The notes: generated by a model from the sequence alone, not told the origin. A stretch of DNA of 64,000 nucleotides from Pseudobutyrivibrio xylanivorans (GCF_008935055.1 NZ_CP043028.1:2820501-2884500), one strand, 5' to 3'; shown: positions 9,350 through 18,733, numbered from the stretch's first letter. A program made the numbers and translations.

Positions 9350-9716
9350 ATTCATTTTCATGCAAAGGTGCATTTACTTCATCAATAAGCTTGCTGATTT
9401 TTGCAGCATAAGCAATTGACTGGTCGCTTACAAAAGTAATCTCAGGTGTATTTCTAAGATTAATTCTGTGAGCAAGCTCACGGCGGATGAAGCCTGCAGA
9501 ACTCTTAAGACCTTCGATAGTCTTCTTTACTGCCTCGTCATCCCCGAGAACCGAAATATATGCCTTGCAAGTCTTTAAGTCTGGGGCAACCTCCACAGAT
9601 ACCACCGATGTAACTGGTGATATACGTGGATCCTTTACCTCAAGACGAATAATATTGCTAAGCTCACGCATAACTTCTTCGTTAATGCGAGTATTTTTAA
9701 CTGAATTTTTTCTCAT
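9348..9716 (-). CDS. rbfA: Ribosome-binding factor A
   Basis: This 122-residue protein is a single KH-like domain that assists maturation of the 30S subunit and cold adaptation. RINEEVMRELSNIIRLEVKD and PRISPVTSVVSVEVAPDLK are characteristic, as is a C-terminal segment with INLRNTPEITFVSDQSI. The start overlaps the infB stop by one base, giving tight translational coupling. The stop codon runs into the 47-bp repeat. Confidence 0.96.
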   Translation of the reverse strand: MRKNSVKNTRINEEVMRELSNIIRLEVKDPRISPVTSVVSVEVAPDLKTCKAYISVLGDDEAVKKTIEGLKSSAGFIRRELAHRINLRNTPEITFVSDQSIAYAAKISKLIDEVNAPLHENE

Positions 9717-12412
9717 TATCTAGGTACCTCAACCATAATGTAGGCCTCGATGACATCCATTTCCTGAACATCATTGAAGTCTTCAATAACAAGACCACAC
9801 TCGAAGTTTGTCTTAACTTCCTTAACATCATCCTTGAATCTCTTAAGGGAACCAAGCTTACCTTCGTGGATTAGCTCGCCTTCACGAGTAACGCGAACCA
9901 TACAATCTCTCTGGAAGTAACCATCTGTAACGTATGAACCAGCAATGTTTCCAACGCCTGAAGCCTTGAAGATCTGGCGAACCTCTGCGTGACCAATAAC
10001 CTTCTCCTCGAAGATTGGATCAAGCATACCCTTCATAGCAGACTCAACATCGTTGATTGCATCGTAGATTACCTTGTAAAGACGAAGATCTACACCTTCT
10101 CTATCAGCAGTCATCTTAGCCTGTGGATCAACACGAACGTTGAAACCGATGATGATTGCATTTGATGCAGAAGCAAGAACTACGTCTGACTCATTGATTG
10201 TACCAACACCACCGTGGATGGTCTTAACAACAACTTCTTCGTTAGAAAGCTTCTCAAGTGACTGCTTAACAGCCTCAACAGAACCCTGAACGTCAGCCTT
10301 AACGATGATGTCAAGCTCCTTAAGGTTTCCTGACTCGATTTCGCTGAAGAGTGCATCAAGAGACATCTTAGACTTAGTCTGCTCAACGAGCTTGTTCTTG
10401 TGCTCTGCTACGAATGTATCAGCAAATGAGTGAGCTTCCTTCTCTGAATCGAAGGACATAAGTACTTCACCTGCGTTTGGAACCTCAGAAAGACCAAGAA
10501 TCTCAACAGGAACTGAAGGACCTGCACTCTTTACGCGTGCGCCTGTATCATCAAGCATTGCACGAACCTTACCATAGCAGCTACCGCAGGCAACAGGATC
10601 ACCAACGTGAAGTGTACCCTTCTGAACGAGAACTGTAGCAACAGCGCCACGTCCCTTATCAAGCTGTGCCTCGATAACAAGACCACGAGCCTTACGGTTA
10701 GGGTTAGCTCTAAGCTCGAGAACCTCTGCTGTAAGAAGGATCATCTCGAGAAGGTTGTCGATACCTTCCTTAGTGTGAGCTGATACTGGACAGAATACTG
10801 TGCTTCCGCCCCAATCTTCAGGAATAAGCTGGTACTCTGAAAGCTCCTGCTTAACTCTGTCGATATTTGCGTTTGGCTTATCAATCTTGTTGATTGCAAC
10901 GATGATTTCGATGCCTGCAGCCTTAGCATGGTTGATAGCTTCAACTGTCTGAGGCATAACACCATCATCAGCAGCAACTACAAGTATTGCGATATCAGTT
11001 GAATTAGCACCACGCATACGCATTGCTGTGAATGCCTCATGACCAGGAGTATCAAGGAATGTGATGTCCTGACCATTGATTGAAACTGTGTAAGCACCGA
11101 TATGCTGTGTGATACCACCAGCCTCACGATCTGTAACCTTTGTATCACGGATAGCATCAAGAAGTGATGTTTTACCGTGGTCAACGTGACCCATTACGCA
11201 GACAACAGGTGGACGAGATGGGTAGTTTGTTGTATCCTCTTCCTCTTCCTTGAGAAGTTCAGCGATAACATCAACCTTTTCCTCTTCCTCGCAGATACAG
11301 TTGAACTCGAGAGCGATTTCCTCAGCCTTCTCGAAGTCTACCTCCTGGTTAACTGTAACCATAGTACCCTTCATGAAAAGAGTCTTAACAACTGCAGAAG
11401 CCTGAACCTTCATCTTGTCAGCAAGATCCTTGATTGTGATTCTCTCAGGAATAGTGATTGTAAGAACCTCTTCCATATTACGCTCTGGAGCCTTAGGAGC
11501 ATTGTTCTTTTTCTTCTTTCCACCATTCTTTTCAAGATTGATGAAATTCTCCTGCTTCTTGCCGCCTAAATTATTGTTGTCCTTGTTATTCTTCTTTTTC
11601 TTGTCGTCACGACGTCCGCCCTTAGCGTTTGATGCTGGTGCTACATCTGGAGCAGATGCCTGCTGTGATGGACGTGAAGGTCTTCCCTCATTTCTGCGAT
11701 CGTTATTTCCATCAGCACGCTTCTCTGGACGCTTTCCAGCTGGCTTATCACCACGTGAAGGTCTATCACCACGCTCTGGTCTATCCTGACGATTATCACG
11801 TCTCTCTGAACGTTCCTGACGATCCTGGCGCTCCTGACGTTCTGGTCTCTCTGGACGTTCGTTTCTCTTTGATGGGCGCTCCTGAGTCTCCTCAGCTACG
11901 TTCTTCTTTGATACAAACTCAGTATCAGTAGACTGTGCAGAAGCACGCTGTGATGGACGAACACCATCAGCAAATGAACGAGGTCTGATTGGCCCTCTTG
12001 GTGCAGCAGCCTGCTGCTGAGCCTTCTTCTGTCCATTATTTCCATCTCTGTTCTCGTTTCTAGAAGAATCAGAGCCTGGACGTCTACGTCTGTCATCTCT
12101 GTCACGAGTAACAACGAATACGTTCTTCTTTTTCTTTATTGGATTTCCATCCTTATCAACTGGACGAGGCTTCTTTACAGGGTTTCCGTCCTTGTCTACG
12201 GCATGAGCCTGCTTCTCACCAGACTTCTCTGTTGACTTTTCCTTCTTTGGTTCAGCCTTCTTTGAGAAATTTGCTCTGATTTTAGCAGCCATGTCGTCCT
12301 CGACACCGCTTTGAGGCTTTGCTTCTATTCCATTAGCTTCAAGAAAAGTAATTAAATCTTTACTTTCCCTGCCAAGCTCTTTGGCTAATTCATGTACTTT
12401 TATTTTTGCCAT
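9716..12412 (-). CDS. infB: Translation initiation factor IF-2
   Basis: The protein has 898 residues. An IF2_N domain ([19 protein letters not shown]) is followed by a long disordered linker, about residues 50-300, unusually rich in Arg, Glu, Pro and Asp with ERP/ERQ/RPER repeats. A second IF2_N domain precedes the GTPase domain near residue 400 ([37 protein letters not shown]). Domains II-IV complete the protein and contact fMet-tRNA. It promotes subunit joining at initiation. The linker gives strong false open frames on the opposite strand. Confidence 0.97.
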   Translation of the reverse strand: MAKIKVHELAKELGRESKDLITFLEANGIEAKPQSGVEDDMAAKIRANFSKKAEPKKEKSTEKSGEKQAHAVDKDGNPVKKPRPVDKDGNPIKKKKNVFVVTRDRDDRRRRPGSDSSRNENRDGNNGQKKAQQQAAAPRGPIRPRSFADGVRPSQRASAQSTDTEFVSKKNVAEETQERPSKRNERPERPERQERQDRQERSERRDNRQDRPERGDRPSRGDKPAGKRPEKRADGNNDRRNEGRPSRPSQQASAPDVAPASNAKGGRRDDKKKKNNKDNNNLGGKKQENFINLEKNGGKKKKNNAPKAPERNMEEVLTITIPERITIKDLADKMKVQASAVVKTLFMKGTMVTVNQEVDFEKAEEIALEFNCICEEEEKVDVIAELLKEEEEDTTNYPSRPPVVCVMGHVDHGKTSLLDAIRDTKVTDREAGGITQHIGAYTVSINGQDITFLDTPGHEAFTAMRMRGANSTDIAILVVAADDGVMPQTVEAINHAKAAGIEIIVAINKIDKPNANIDRVKQELSEYQLIPEDWGGSTVFCPVSAHTKEGIDNLLEMILLTAEVLELRANPNRKARGLVIEAQLDKGRGAVATVLVQKGTLHVGDPVACGSCYGKVRAMLDDTGARVKSAGPSVPVEILGLSEVPNAGEVLMSFDSEKEAHSFADTFVAEHKNKLVEQTKSKMSLDALFSEIESGNLKELDIIVKADVQGSVEAVKQSLEKLSNEEVVVKTIHGGVGTINESDVVLASASNAIIIGFNVRVDPQAKMTADREGVDLRLYKVIYDAINDVESAMKGMLDPIFEEKVIGHAEVRQIFKASGVGNIAGSYVTDGYFQRDCMVRVTREGELIHEGKLGSLKRFKDDVKEVKTNFECGLVIEDFNDVQEMDVIEAYIMVEVPR

Positions 12413-12433
12413 CTAATATCCTCCTCATTACAA

Positions 12434-12736
12434 CTACTGTATCTTATCTTGAATGCTTAAGGATAAATTTTCATCGCACACTACAATTGATGCCCGATAT
12501 TCTTTTCCAATTGCATGACCTAAAGATTCTTTTGTTCCATATTCTACATATTTCACATTGTAGAATTCACAGGAATTTGAAAATGATTTTTTAGTATTTG
12601 CAGATGCATCTGTTGCAATAATGCAAAGAAAACCACTGCCATCTTTGATAGCCTGTTCGCAGGCGAATTCGCCACTTACGAGCTTTCCTGCCTTCATGGA
12701 CATGCTAATCATATTTAATGCTTTATCTACTGCCAT
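12434..12736 (-). CDS. ylxQ: L7Ae-family RNA-binding protein YlxQ
   Basis: The protein has 100 residues from the ATG at 12736, which has GGAG 7 bases upstream. A longer in-frame start overlaps ylxR much further and lacks a ribosome binding site. MISMSMKAGKLVSGEF and the central LCIIATDASANTKKSFS are typical of the L7Ae/YbxF fold that binds kink-turn RNA. It overlaps the end of ylxR by 14 bases and lies between ylxR and infB, the conserved order in Firmicutes. Confidence 0.9.
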   Translation of the reverse strand: MAVDKALNMISMSMKAGKLVSGEFACEQAIKDGSGFLCIIATDASANTKKSFSNSCEFYNVKYVEYGTKESLGHAIGKEYRASIVVCDENLSLSIQDKIQ

Positions 12737-12992
12737 TTTCCAACTCCATATATAAACTGTTAAGCACATCATCAGAAACTGCACATTTCAAAGCTCTGTT
12801 AAAAGACTTTTTCTTCTGTGCAAGCGCTATGCATTCCAGATTGCGGCAAACATAGGCGCCACGTCCCTGTCCCTTATATGAAGGATCAAGCTGAATACCT
12901 TCAGGAAGTCTAACGACTCTGAAAAGCTCATTCTTTGGCTTCATACAATTGCAGGCAACGCATTTTCTAAGAGGTAATTCCTGTGCTTTCAT
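12723..12992 (-). CDS. ylxR: YlxR family RNA-binding protein (RnpM type)
   Basis: The protein has 89 residues. PLRKCVACNCMKPKNELFR and GQGRGAYVCRN are diagnostic of the YlxR (DUF448) family, whose members bind RNA and have been linked to RNase P in Bacillus. It starts one base over the end of nusA (ATGA-type coupling) and overlaps ylxQ at its end, so nusA, ylxR, ylxQ and infB are translated in a chain. Confidence 0.94.
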   Translation of the reverse strand: MKAQELPLRKCVACNCMKPKNELFRVVRLPEGIQLDPSYKGQGRGAYVCRNLECIALAQKKKSFNRALKCAVSDDVLNSLYMELENGSR

Positions 12993-14221
12993 TATTCTTC
13001 CTCTGTAGCTTCCTCTGAATCCTCTTCGTACTCAGACTCCTCTGATTCCTCAGAATCCTCATAGTCCTCTTCGTACTCTGCATCATCAGTGTACTCTCCA
13101 TCCTCATCATAGTACTCATCGTCATCATAGTACTCGTCATCATCATAATCCTCTTCGTAGTCAAGGAAATCGCCTGCTTCCTTAGCCTGAGTCTCACTCT
13201 TGATGTCAATCTTGAAGCCTGTAAGACGAGCAGCAAGACGAGCATTCTGTCCTTCCTTACCGATGGCAAGTGAAAGCTGATAATCTGGAACAACTACACG
13301 TGCTGTCTTCTCATCTGCATCAGCGATAACAGCAACAACCTTTGCAGGTGAAAGTGCATTTTCAATAAGGTAAGCTGGGTTCTCATCCCATTCAACGATA
13401 TCGATTTTCTCACCGCGAAGTTCGTTAACGATAGCATTTACACGAGTACCGTTCTGGCCAACGCAAGCTCCTACTGGATCAACATCCTCATCATTTGACC
13501 AAACAGCAATCTTTGTACGGCTACCAGCCTCACGAGAGATTGACTTAATTTCAACGATACCATCGCGAACCTCAGAAACCTCTTCCTCAAAAAGCTTTTT
13601 AACAAGCTCTGGATGTGTACGAGAAACAAGAATACGTGGTCCCTTGTTTGAAGTCTTAACCTCTACTATGTAAACCTTGATACGGTCCTGTGGCTTGTAA
13701 TACTCGCCCTTAACCTGCTCAGACTCTGAAAGGAAGCCCTCAAGCTTACCAAGATTAACATGAATATTGCTACCTGAGAAACGTGTAACAACACCTGTAA
13801 CTACCTTGTGCTGAAGCTCATAATACTCCTCGTAAAGAACCTTACGCTCTTCCTCACGGATTTTCTGAGTAATTGTATTCTTTGCTGCAGTAGCTGCGAT
13901 ACGACCGAAGTCCTTAGATTTAACTTCAATCTGGATGATATCTCCGATAGCATGTTTTCCGCTAATATCCTGAGCATCAGAAAGAGAAATCTCCTCAACT
14001 GGGTCCATAACCTCATCAACAACAGTCTTTGAAAGGTAAACATGATACTCACCAGTAGTTTTGTCGATTTCTACTGTAGCATTATCTGCCTTTCCATAAT
14101 TGTTCTTACATGCGATAAGCAATGAATTCTCGATTGTCTCGATTAAAACATCCATGCTGATATTTTTTTCTTTTGCAAGATCTGTAAGAGCATCCCAAAA
14201 ATCATTTGTATTAGCTGCCAT
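12992..14221 (-). CDS. nusA: Transcription termination/antitermination factor NusA
   Basis: The protein has 409 residues. The N-terminal RNA polymerase-binding domain (FWDALTDLAKEKNISMDVLI) is followed by an S1 domain (GVVTRFSGSNIHVNLG) and two KH domains with VDPVGACVGQNGTRVNAIV and LSLAIGKEGQNARLAARLTG. The last 60 or so residues form an extremely acidic tail of D, E, Y and S that is not part of the canonical protein. It modulates pausing and termination and can autoregulate its own operon. It lies 15 bases after rimP. Confidence 0.97.
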   Translation of the reverse strand: MAANTNDFWDALTDLAKEKNISMDVLIETIENSLLIACKNNYGKADNATVEIDKTTGEYHVYLSKTVVDEVMDPVEEISLSDAQDISGKHAIGDIIQIEVKSKDFGRIAATAAKNTITQKIREEERKVLYEEYYELQHKVVTGVVTRFSGSNIHVNLGKLEGFLSESEQVKGEYYKPQDRIKVYIVEVKTSNKGPRILVSRTHPELVKKLFEEEVSEVRDGIVEIKSISREAGSRTKIAVWSNDEDVDPVGACVGQNGTRVNAIVNELRGEKIDIVEWDENPAYLIENALSPAKVVAVIADADEKTARVVVPDYQLSLAIGKEGQNARLAARLTGFKIDIKSETQAKEAGDFLDYEEDYDDDEYYDDDEYYDEDGEYTDDAEYEEDYEDSEESEESEYEEDSEEATEEE

Positions 14222-14236
14222 AATTCCTCCTTATAC

Positions 14237-14707
14237 CTAGAAATCTAATGATAATCTAACCTGTGCAACATCTGATCTGTTAAATATCTCTGTTCCATCT
14301 TCGAATTCGATGGTAATAGTATCTTTATCGAATGCCTTAAGACATCCTGTAAATTCCTTTGCTCCGTTAATTGGCTTGTATGTCTTGATATCGACATCAG
14401 AACCAATTGCCTTTTCAAAATGCTTGTCCTTTTTGAGAACTCGTCCAAGACCTGGTGAGCTAACCTCAAAAATGTAACCTTCATTTCCGCCTATGTCTGG
14501 CTGCGCATCCAAAAGCTCGTTCATTCTGCGGCTAACCTCAACACAGTCGTCAATTGTGATTCCACCTTCCTTGTCGATGTAGGCTCTAAGATAATAATCC
14601 TCGCCCTCTTTAACGTATTCAACGTCGTAGAGCTCAAAGCCCATCTCATCAAGAATAGGAGTAATCATTTCTTCCGTACGTTTTTCGTAATCGGTGTGTT
14701 TTGACAT
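14237..14707 (-). CDS. rimP: Ribosome maturation factor RimP
   Basis: This 156-residue protein helps assemble the 30S subunit. The N-terminal domain has ITPILDEMGFELYDVEYVKE, and EVSRRMNELLD and YIFEVSSPGLGRVLK are family hallmarks. A C-terminal SH3-like domain ends with RSDVAQVRLSLDF. It is the first gene of the operon. GAGGAGGAC lies immediately before the ATG, downstream of a leader hairpin and a strong promoter. Confidence 0.95.
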   Translation of the reverse strand: MSKHTDYEKRTEEMITPILDEMGFELYDVEYVKEGEDYYLRAYIDKEGGITIDDCVEVSRRMNELLDAQPDIGGNEGYIFEVSSPGLGRVLKKDKHFEKAIGSDVDIKTYKPINGAKEFTGCLKAFDKDTITIEFEDGTEIFNRSDVAQVRLSLDF

Positions 14708-14753
14708 AATGTCCTCCTCTATTCAGTTTTCAGCGTTACGAAAGCATAAATAA

Positions 14754-14776
14754 AGAGAGAGCTTAATGCTCTCTCT
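14754..14776 (-). promoter_or_regulatory. Leader hairpin of the rimP-nusA-infB operon (possible attenuator)
   Basis: A 9-bp perfect stem, AGAGAGAGC/GCTCTCTCT, has a 5-base loop and is followed on the minus strand by TTTATTTATG. It lies about 20-45 bases into the predicted transcript and before the rimP ribosome binding site. A weak terminator or attenuator is inferred. It could instead be a terminator for the upstream purH-type gene. Confidence 0.6.
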
Positions 14777-14803
14777 TCAGTCGCTCTCTTCAATAACATG
14801 TTT

Positions 14804-14831
14804 ATTATAGCAAAAAATCTGATATTTGCAA
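14804..14831 (-). promoter_or_regulatory. Promoter of the rimP-nusA-infB operon
   Basis: On the minus strand TTGCAA (14826-14831), a 16-base spacer and TATAAT (14804-14809) form a good vegetative promoter. The predicted start is near 14797, about 90 bases before the rimP ATG. Confidence 0.8.
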
Positions 14832-14877
14832 GCCTTTTGGGGCATTTAATAAAGAATTGAACGACAATTGCACACAA

Positions 14878-16056
14878 TTAGTGGTGGAATAAACGAAGTC
14901 CAGTAAATGCCATAACCATATTGTACTTATTGCAGGTATCAATAACATTGTCATCACGAACTGAACCACCTGGCTGAGCCACGTACTGAACACCAGACTT
15001 GTGGGCGCGCTCAATATTGTCTCCAAATGGGAAGAATGCGTCAGAACCAAGTGCAACACCTGTCATCTTGTCAAGCCAAGCACGCTTCTCTGCTCTTGTA
15101 AATTCAGATGGTCTGGTCTTGAAAGTCTTCTCCCATACATTATCACCGATAACATCCTCAAACTCATCACCGATGTAAAGATCAATTGCATTATCTCTAT
15201 CGGCACGCTTGATTCCATCAACGAAATCAAGTCCAAGAACCTTTGGAGACTGACGAAGCCACCAGTTATCCGCCTTTTGACCAGCAAGACGTGTACAGTG
15301 AATTCGTGACTGCTGACCAGCACCAATACCAATTGCCTGGCCATCCTTTACATAGCAAACTGAATTTGACTGAGTGTACTTAAGGGTAATCATTGCAATT
15401 GCAAGGTCAATCTTTGCCTGTTCAGTAAGCTCTTTATTCTCAGTAACAATATTTGCAAAGAAATCATCATCAATAACAAGCTCATTTCTGCCCTGCTCAA
15501 AAGTGATGCCAAATACTTCCTTTCGCTCAAGCTGCTTTGGAACATAGCTTGGATCGATTTTGATTACAGCATAGTTTCCGTTCTTCTTTGCCTTTAAGAT
15601 TTCAAGAGCCTCTGGCTCGTATCCTGGAGCTATAACACCATCAGAAACCTCGCGCTTAATAAGCTTTGCAGTTGCCACATCACACACATCAGAAAGGGAA
15701 ATAAAATCACCAAAGGAAGACATTCTATCTGCGCCACGGGCACGAGCATATGCGTTTGCAAGTGGAGTGAATTCCATATCAAGGTCATCACACCAGTAAA
15801 TTTTTCTCTCAACCTCTGAAAGTGGAAGACCTACAGCAGCACCAGCTGGGCTTACATGCTTAAATGAAGTAGCTGCTGGAAGGCCTGTAGCTTTCTTAAG
15901 CTCTGAAACCAGCTGCCAGCCATTGAAAGCATCTAAGAAATTGATGTAACCTGGCTTACCGCTTAAAACTTCGATTGGGAGCTCGCCTTCCTCCATGTAT
16001 ATGCGTGATGGCTTTTGATTAGGATTACATCCATATTTTAATTCTAATTCTTGCAT
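14878..16056 (-). CDS. AICAR formyltransferase, stand-alone PurH-type domain
   Basis: The protein has 392 residues and corresponds to the formyltransferase part of bifunctional PurH; the IMP cyclohydrolase domain is absent. KYGCNPNQKPSR at the N terminus, SFKHVSPAGAAVGLPL, and the late VGLP-type and GGSVRDDNVID segments are typical of this domain. It formylates AICAR with 10-formyl-THF. The next upstream gene encodes a PurO-like cyclohydrolase, so the pair replaces bifunctional PurH. The start has GGAGGAG upstream. A structured repeat separates the two genes. Confidence 0.9.
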   Translation of the reverse strand: MQELELKYGCNPNQKPSRIYMEEGELPIEVLSGKPGYINFLDAFNGWQLVSELKKATGLPAATSFKHVSPAGAAVGLPLSEVERKIYWCDDLDMEFTPLANAYARARGADRMSSFGDFISLSDVCDVATAKLIKREVSDGVIAPGYEPEALEILKAKKNGNYAVIKIDPSYVPKQLERKEVFGITFEQGRNELVIDDDFFANIVTENKELTEQAKIDLAIAMITLKYTQSNSVCYVKDGQAIGIGAGQQSRIHCTRLAGQKADNWWLRQSPKVLGLDFVDGIKRADRDNAIDLYIGDEFEDVIGDNVWEKTFKTRPSEFTRAEKRAWLDKMTGVALGSDAFFPFGDNIERAHKSGVQYVAQPGGSVRDDNVIDTCNKYNMVMAFTGLRLFHH

Positions 16057-16076
16057 TATTCTCCTCCTATAATCCG

Positions 16077-16161
16077 CTGGTTACGGTATCAAGCCTTGGT
16101 ATTACTACGCTCAGCGTAAAATGCTTCGCTTTAGTAACACCAACAGCTTTACACCTACCAG
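16077..16161 (-). repeat. Structured dispersed repeat (GTAG...GTAAC family), long form
   Basis: On the plus strand it starts CTGGTTACGGTATCAAGC and ends CACCTACCAG, followed by the tail GCTCATCTAA that is also present at 32112-32120. The outer stem is CTGGT/ACCAG, with a second stem of TTGGTATTACT paired to AGTAACACCAA. Read in the direction of transcription it has the family signature: outer stem, AG, inner hairpin, GTA, outer stem. It fills the gap between the two purine genes. Confidence 0.8.
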
Positions 16162-16189
16162 CTCATCTAAAAATTTAAAATAATAAACG

Positions 16190-16909
16190 TTACTTACGAA
16201 TATTCTTGTTAATTATGCGAGTCTCTTTTGCGCCTGTAGCAATGTCGATATAACGAACAAAAAGAGATACTTTGTTATCGGAGTTCAAATTGCTCCAAAC
16301 GAGATCTGTGAATGCGTCGATATCTCCATCGATTTCAATTGGTGTTGGTTCGCCTTCGTAAGAAGGAAGTGGATTTCCATCCCCCATATAAGTGTGAATA
16401 AAACGACCTGAACCGGCCTTAGGATTAGAATAATTAAAGGTGTATCTGTTACAAGAATCAGGGTCACCCATGTTAGATTTAAGAATTGACATTGAATAAC
16501 TGAACTGTCCGTTTTCGAAGTGCATCAGACCTGAAATACGAGGTGTGTAATTAGGGCCATCTGGCTCAAACTCGCGGTGGCGAAGAGACTGCTCGAAGGT
16601 CTCGCCAGCCTTCATATACTCATAAATTGTGTCTGTCTGGTCTCCATTTGTAACGATTGTATCACCGTTAAATACTTTTACTGGTGCATAGATGATTAGG
16701 CTTGGATCAGTCAGCTTGGAAGGATCAAAAGCTTCTGTGCGAATGCCATCTCCATCCTCTACAAATACTCGGTTTCTAGAATTCTCAGAACGGCCCATAA
16801 TAAAATAGGCAGTGACAGCCTTGGTTCCATCTGATGATTTACCAATGACAATGCCTCTGCCTGGATAGGTGGTTTCTGATAATTCTCTTGCTAAAGATTT
16901 TACTACCAT
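16190..16909 (-). CDS. IMP cyclohydrolase, PurO-like
   Basis: The protein has 239 residues from the ATG at 16909, which has AAGGAGG 5-6 bases upstream. TTYPGRGIVIGKSSDG and AYFIMGRSENSRNRVF near the N terminus, and GPNYTPRISG in the middle, resemble the archaeal-type PurO cyclohydrolase family. The enzyme closes FAICAR to IMP, the last step of purine synthesis. Its position next to a formyltransferase lacking a cyclohydrolase domain supports the call. Catalytic residues were not checked against a structure. Confidence 0.85.
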   Translation of the reverse strand: MVVKSLARELSETTYPGRGIVIGKSSDGTKAVTAYFIMGRSENSRNRVFVEDGDGIRTEAFDPSKLTDPSLIIYAPVKVFNGDTIVTNGDQTDTIYEYMKAGETFEQSLRHREFEPDGPNYTPRISGLMHFENGQFSYSMSILKSNMGDPDSCNRYTFNYSNPKAGSGRFIHTYMGDGNPLPSYEGEPTPIEIDGDIDAFTDLVWSNLNSDNKVSLFVRYIDIATGAKETRIINKNIRK

Positions 16910-16995
16910 GGGTTCCTCCTTATAGTACAATTTCCGCTCAAAATTATAACTGAACCCAGGGTCTATGTCTACACCAAAATGTAGGTTGTGGTCAA

Positions 16996-17014
16996 CCAGT
17001 TACGGCCACAAGCC
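16996..17014 (-). repeat. Partial copy of the GTAG...GTAAC repeat family
   Basis: CCAGTTACGGCCACAAGCC on the plus strand matches the 3' arm of the family, with GTGG in place of GTAG when read on the minus strand. It lies directly downstream of the FliD-like gene and has no clear 5' partner arm, so it is probably a decayed or truncated copy. Confidence 0.6.
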
Positions 17015-17020
17015 TTATAA

Positions 17021-17803
17021 TCATGTTAGTTTATCGAAGGATTTGATAATATCGTTTGTCGAAAGTTCGTAGGAACCACTGTTAGTATACGATTTGCTGC
17101 CTGTGAGCTTGGATAAATCGGCGCTGGCATAAGAGTTTGCCATTGATGCTTTAGTGGCAACCTGGTATGCGTAAGAACCAGTTCCATTAAACAAGTCTTT
17201 GACGTAGGTCATATTTGCTTTATTCTTAAGAAAATCCTCGTCTACTGAAAGATGGTTGTCACTTCCTACTGTAATACCAGCCTTACCAAGGGTTGAGGCA
17301 GTCTTAGCAGTTGTTGAAACCATCGAAGCAACCTGGCTTAAAATCGGTGTGGAATCAGCTTTCTGTCCGCTATCTACCAAATCATTATAGGCCTTTGTAA
17401 AATCTGACACCGCTTTGTAGATTGCATCCTTATCGTAATCCTTTGTTACCTTACCATCCTCACCCTTTGTTTCAATCTGTTTCCAAATTGAATCAGAACC
17501 CTTTGACAAGAGCTTATCTGTAGCCTTGCTTAAATCGCTGGCATCATTTCTAATTTCACTAACCTTTGAAGTATCTTCCTTGGAAGCCTTAGAGTTCTTA
17601 GAAGTATCGCTCTTAAGATTACCCTCAGTATCGTACTTCTGATAATAAGACTTAACTAATTTGCCATAGGTACCAGTCTTTATTTGATTTAAATTCATAA
17701 GGGAACCTTCGAGGCCACCAAAGATTGAGTTGGTGCCTACGTTATTCGATGAAAATAACGAAGATATAACATTGTTATTGAAAGAATTAATAGTTAAAGA
17801 CAT
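17021..17803 (-). CDS. FliD-like protein, short (C-terminal hook-associated type)
   Basis: The protein has 260 residues from the ATG at 17803. AAGGAG lies 8 bases upstream, while the alternative ATG at 17809 is only 2 bases from it. The N terminus is Ser/Asn-rich without a signal peptide (MSLTINSFNNNVISSLFSS), as in flagellar axial proteins. The segment LGKAGITVGSDNHLSVDEDF, followed by VKDLFNG, resembles the FliD C-terminal domain. At 260 residues it is about half the length of typical filament cap FliD. CheV is encoded nearby, but no other flagellar gene is. A cap-related or other filament-associated role is inference. Confidence 0.6.
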   Translation of the reverse strand: MSLTINSFNNNVISSLFSSNNVGTNSIFGGLEGSLMNLNQIKTGTYGKLVKSYYQKYDTEGNLKSDTSKNSKASKEDTSKVSEIRNDASDLSKATDKLLSKGSDSIWKQIETKGEDGKVTKDYDKDAIYKAVSDFTKAYNDLVDSGQKADSTPILSQVASMVSTTAKTASTLGKAGITVGSDNHLSVDEDFLKNKANMTYVKDLFNGTGSYAYQVATKASMANSYASADLSKLTGSKSYTNSGSYELSTNDIIKSFDKLT

Positions 17804-17918
17804 AAACATCACTCCTTTGAATAAAAACTGGACTTCCATGTCCCTTGTTTAGTCTCATACTTATACTTACTAGTATGATACACCAAAGTTGTGACTAATC
17901 TGTTAAATAACCCAAGTA

Positions 17919-17969
17919 CGCCTGTTACGGCTACAAACTAGCCCAATCCGCCTGTTACGGCTACAAGCG
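17919..17969 (-). repeat. Two mini copies of the GTAG...GTAAC repeat at the hisF stop codon
   Basis: Copies at 17919-17938 and 17949-17969 share CGCCTGTTACGGCTACAA on the plus strand. Read on the minus strand, the second forms CGCTTGT-AGCCGTA-ACAGGCG, a 7-bp stem with one wobble pair and a 7-base loop. The TAG in CTTGTAG is the hisF stop codon. Confidence 0.75.
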
Positions 17970-18722
17970 GACGGGAATTCCTTCGGCACGCAAATAACGC
18001 TTTAAATCTAGGATTTCGAGTTCTTTGTAGTGGAATAACGATGCAGCAAGGGCGGCATCGGCGCCACCGATGGTAAGAGCATCTTTAAAGTGTTCCATTG
18101 TACCTGCTCCGCCAGAGGCAATTACAGGGATATTTACAGCATCAGAAACGGCTTTGGTGAGCTCAAGGTCGAAGCCTGCTTTTGTGCCATCACAATCCAT
18201 TGAAGTAAGAAGTATTTCGCCTGCTCCAAGCTTTTCTACCTGCAGCGCCCACTCAACAGCATCAATGCCGCAATCCAATCGGCCACCATGCTTATAAATA
18301 TTGAATCCGCTTCCATCGGCACGTCGTTTTGCATCAATTGCAACAACCACACACTGACTTCCAAATTTATCTGCAGCATCAGCTACAAGTCTTGGATTAT
18401 CAATTGCGGCAGAATTAACGGAAATCTTATCTGCTCCCTCACGTAGAAGAGCCTTAAAATCATCAACTGTGCGAATTCCACCACCAACAGTAAATGGAAT
18501 AAATACCTGCTCAGCCACGCGACGTACCATATCGACAACAGTATTGCGGTGGTCTGAGGAAGCAGTAATATCAAGGAATACAACCTCATCTGCACCAGCT
18601 TTATCATAGGCTGCTGCTATTTCAACAGGGTCACCGGCATCGCGAAGGTCAACGAAATTAACACCTTTTACTACACGACCGTCTTTAACATCTAAACATG
18701 GGATTATTCTTTTTGTAAACAA
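17961..18722 (-). CDS. hisF: Imidazole glycerol phosphate synthase, cyclase subunit
   Basis: This 253-residue (beta/alpha)8 barrel makes imidazole glycerol phosphate and AICAR from PRFAR, using ammonia from HisH. The catalytic Asp residues are in [15 protein letters not shown] and VVAIDAKR. The start codon is TTG at 18722, with GGAGG six bases upstream; no ATG fits, and the protein aligns from this point. The stop codon lies inside a repeat copy. It follows hisH by 11 bases. No other his gene is in the window. Confidence 0.95.
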   Translation of the reverse strand: MFTKRIIPCLDVKDGRVVKGVNFVDLRDAGDPVEIAAAYDKAGADEVVFLDITASSDHRNTVVDMVRRVAEQVFIPFTVGGGIRTVDDFKALLREGADKISVNSAAIDNPRLVADAADKFGSQCVVVAIDAKRRADGSGFNIYKHGGRLDCGIDAVEWALQVEKLGAGEILLTSMDCDGTKAGFDLELTKAVSDAVNIPVIASGGAGTMEHFKDALTIGGADAALAASLFHYKELEILDLKRYLRAEGIPVRL

Positions 18723-18733
18723 GGCACACCTCC

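Noticed and set aside
11177..11569. Plus-strand open frames opposite infB
   Set aside because: Shadows of the biased IF-2 linker codons; the minus-strand frame encodes a textbook protein.
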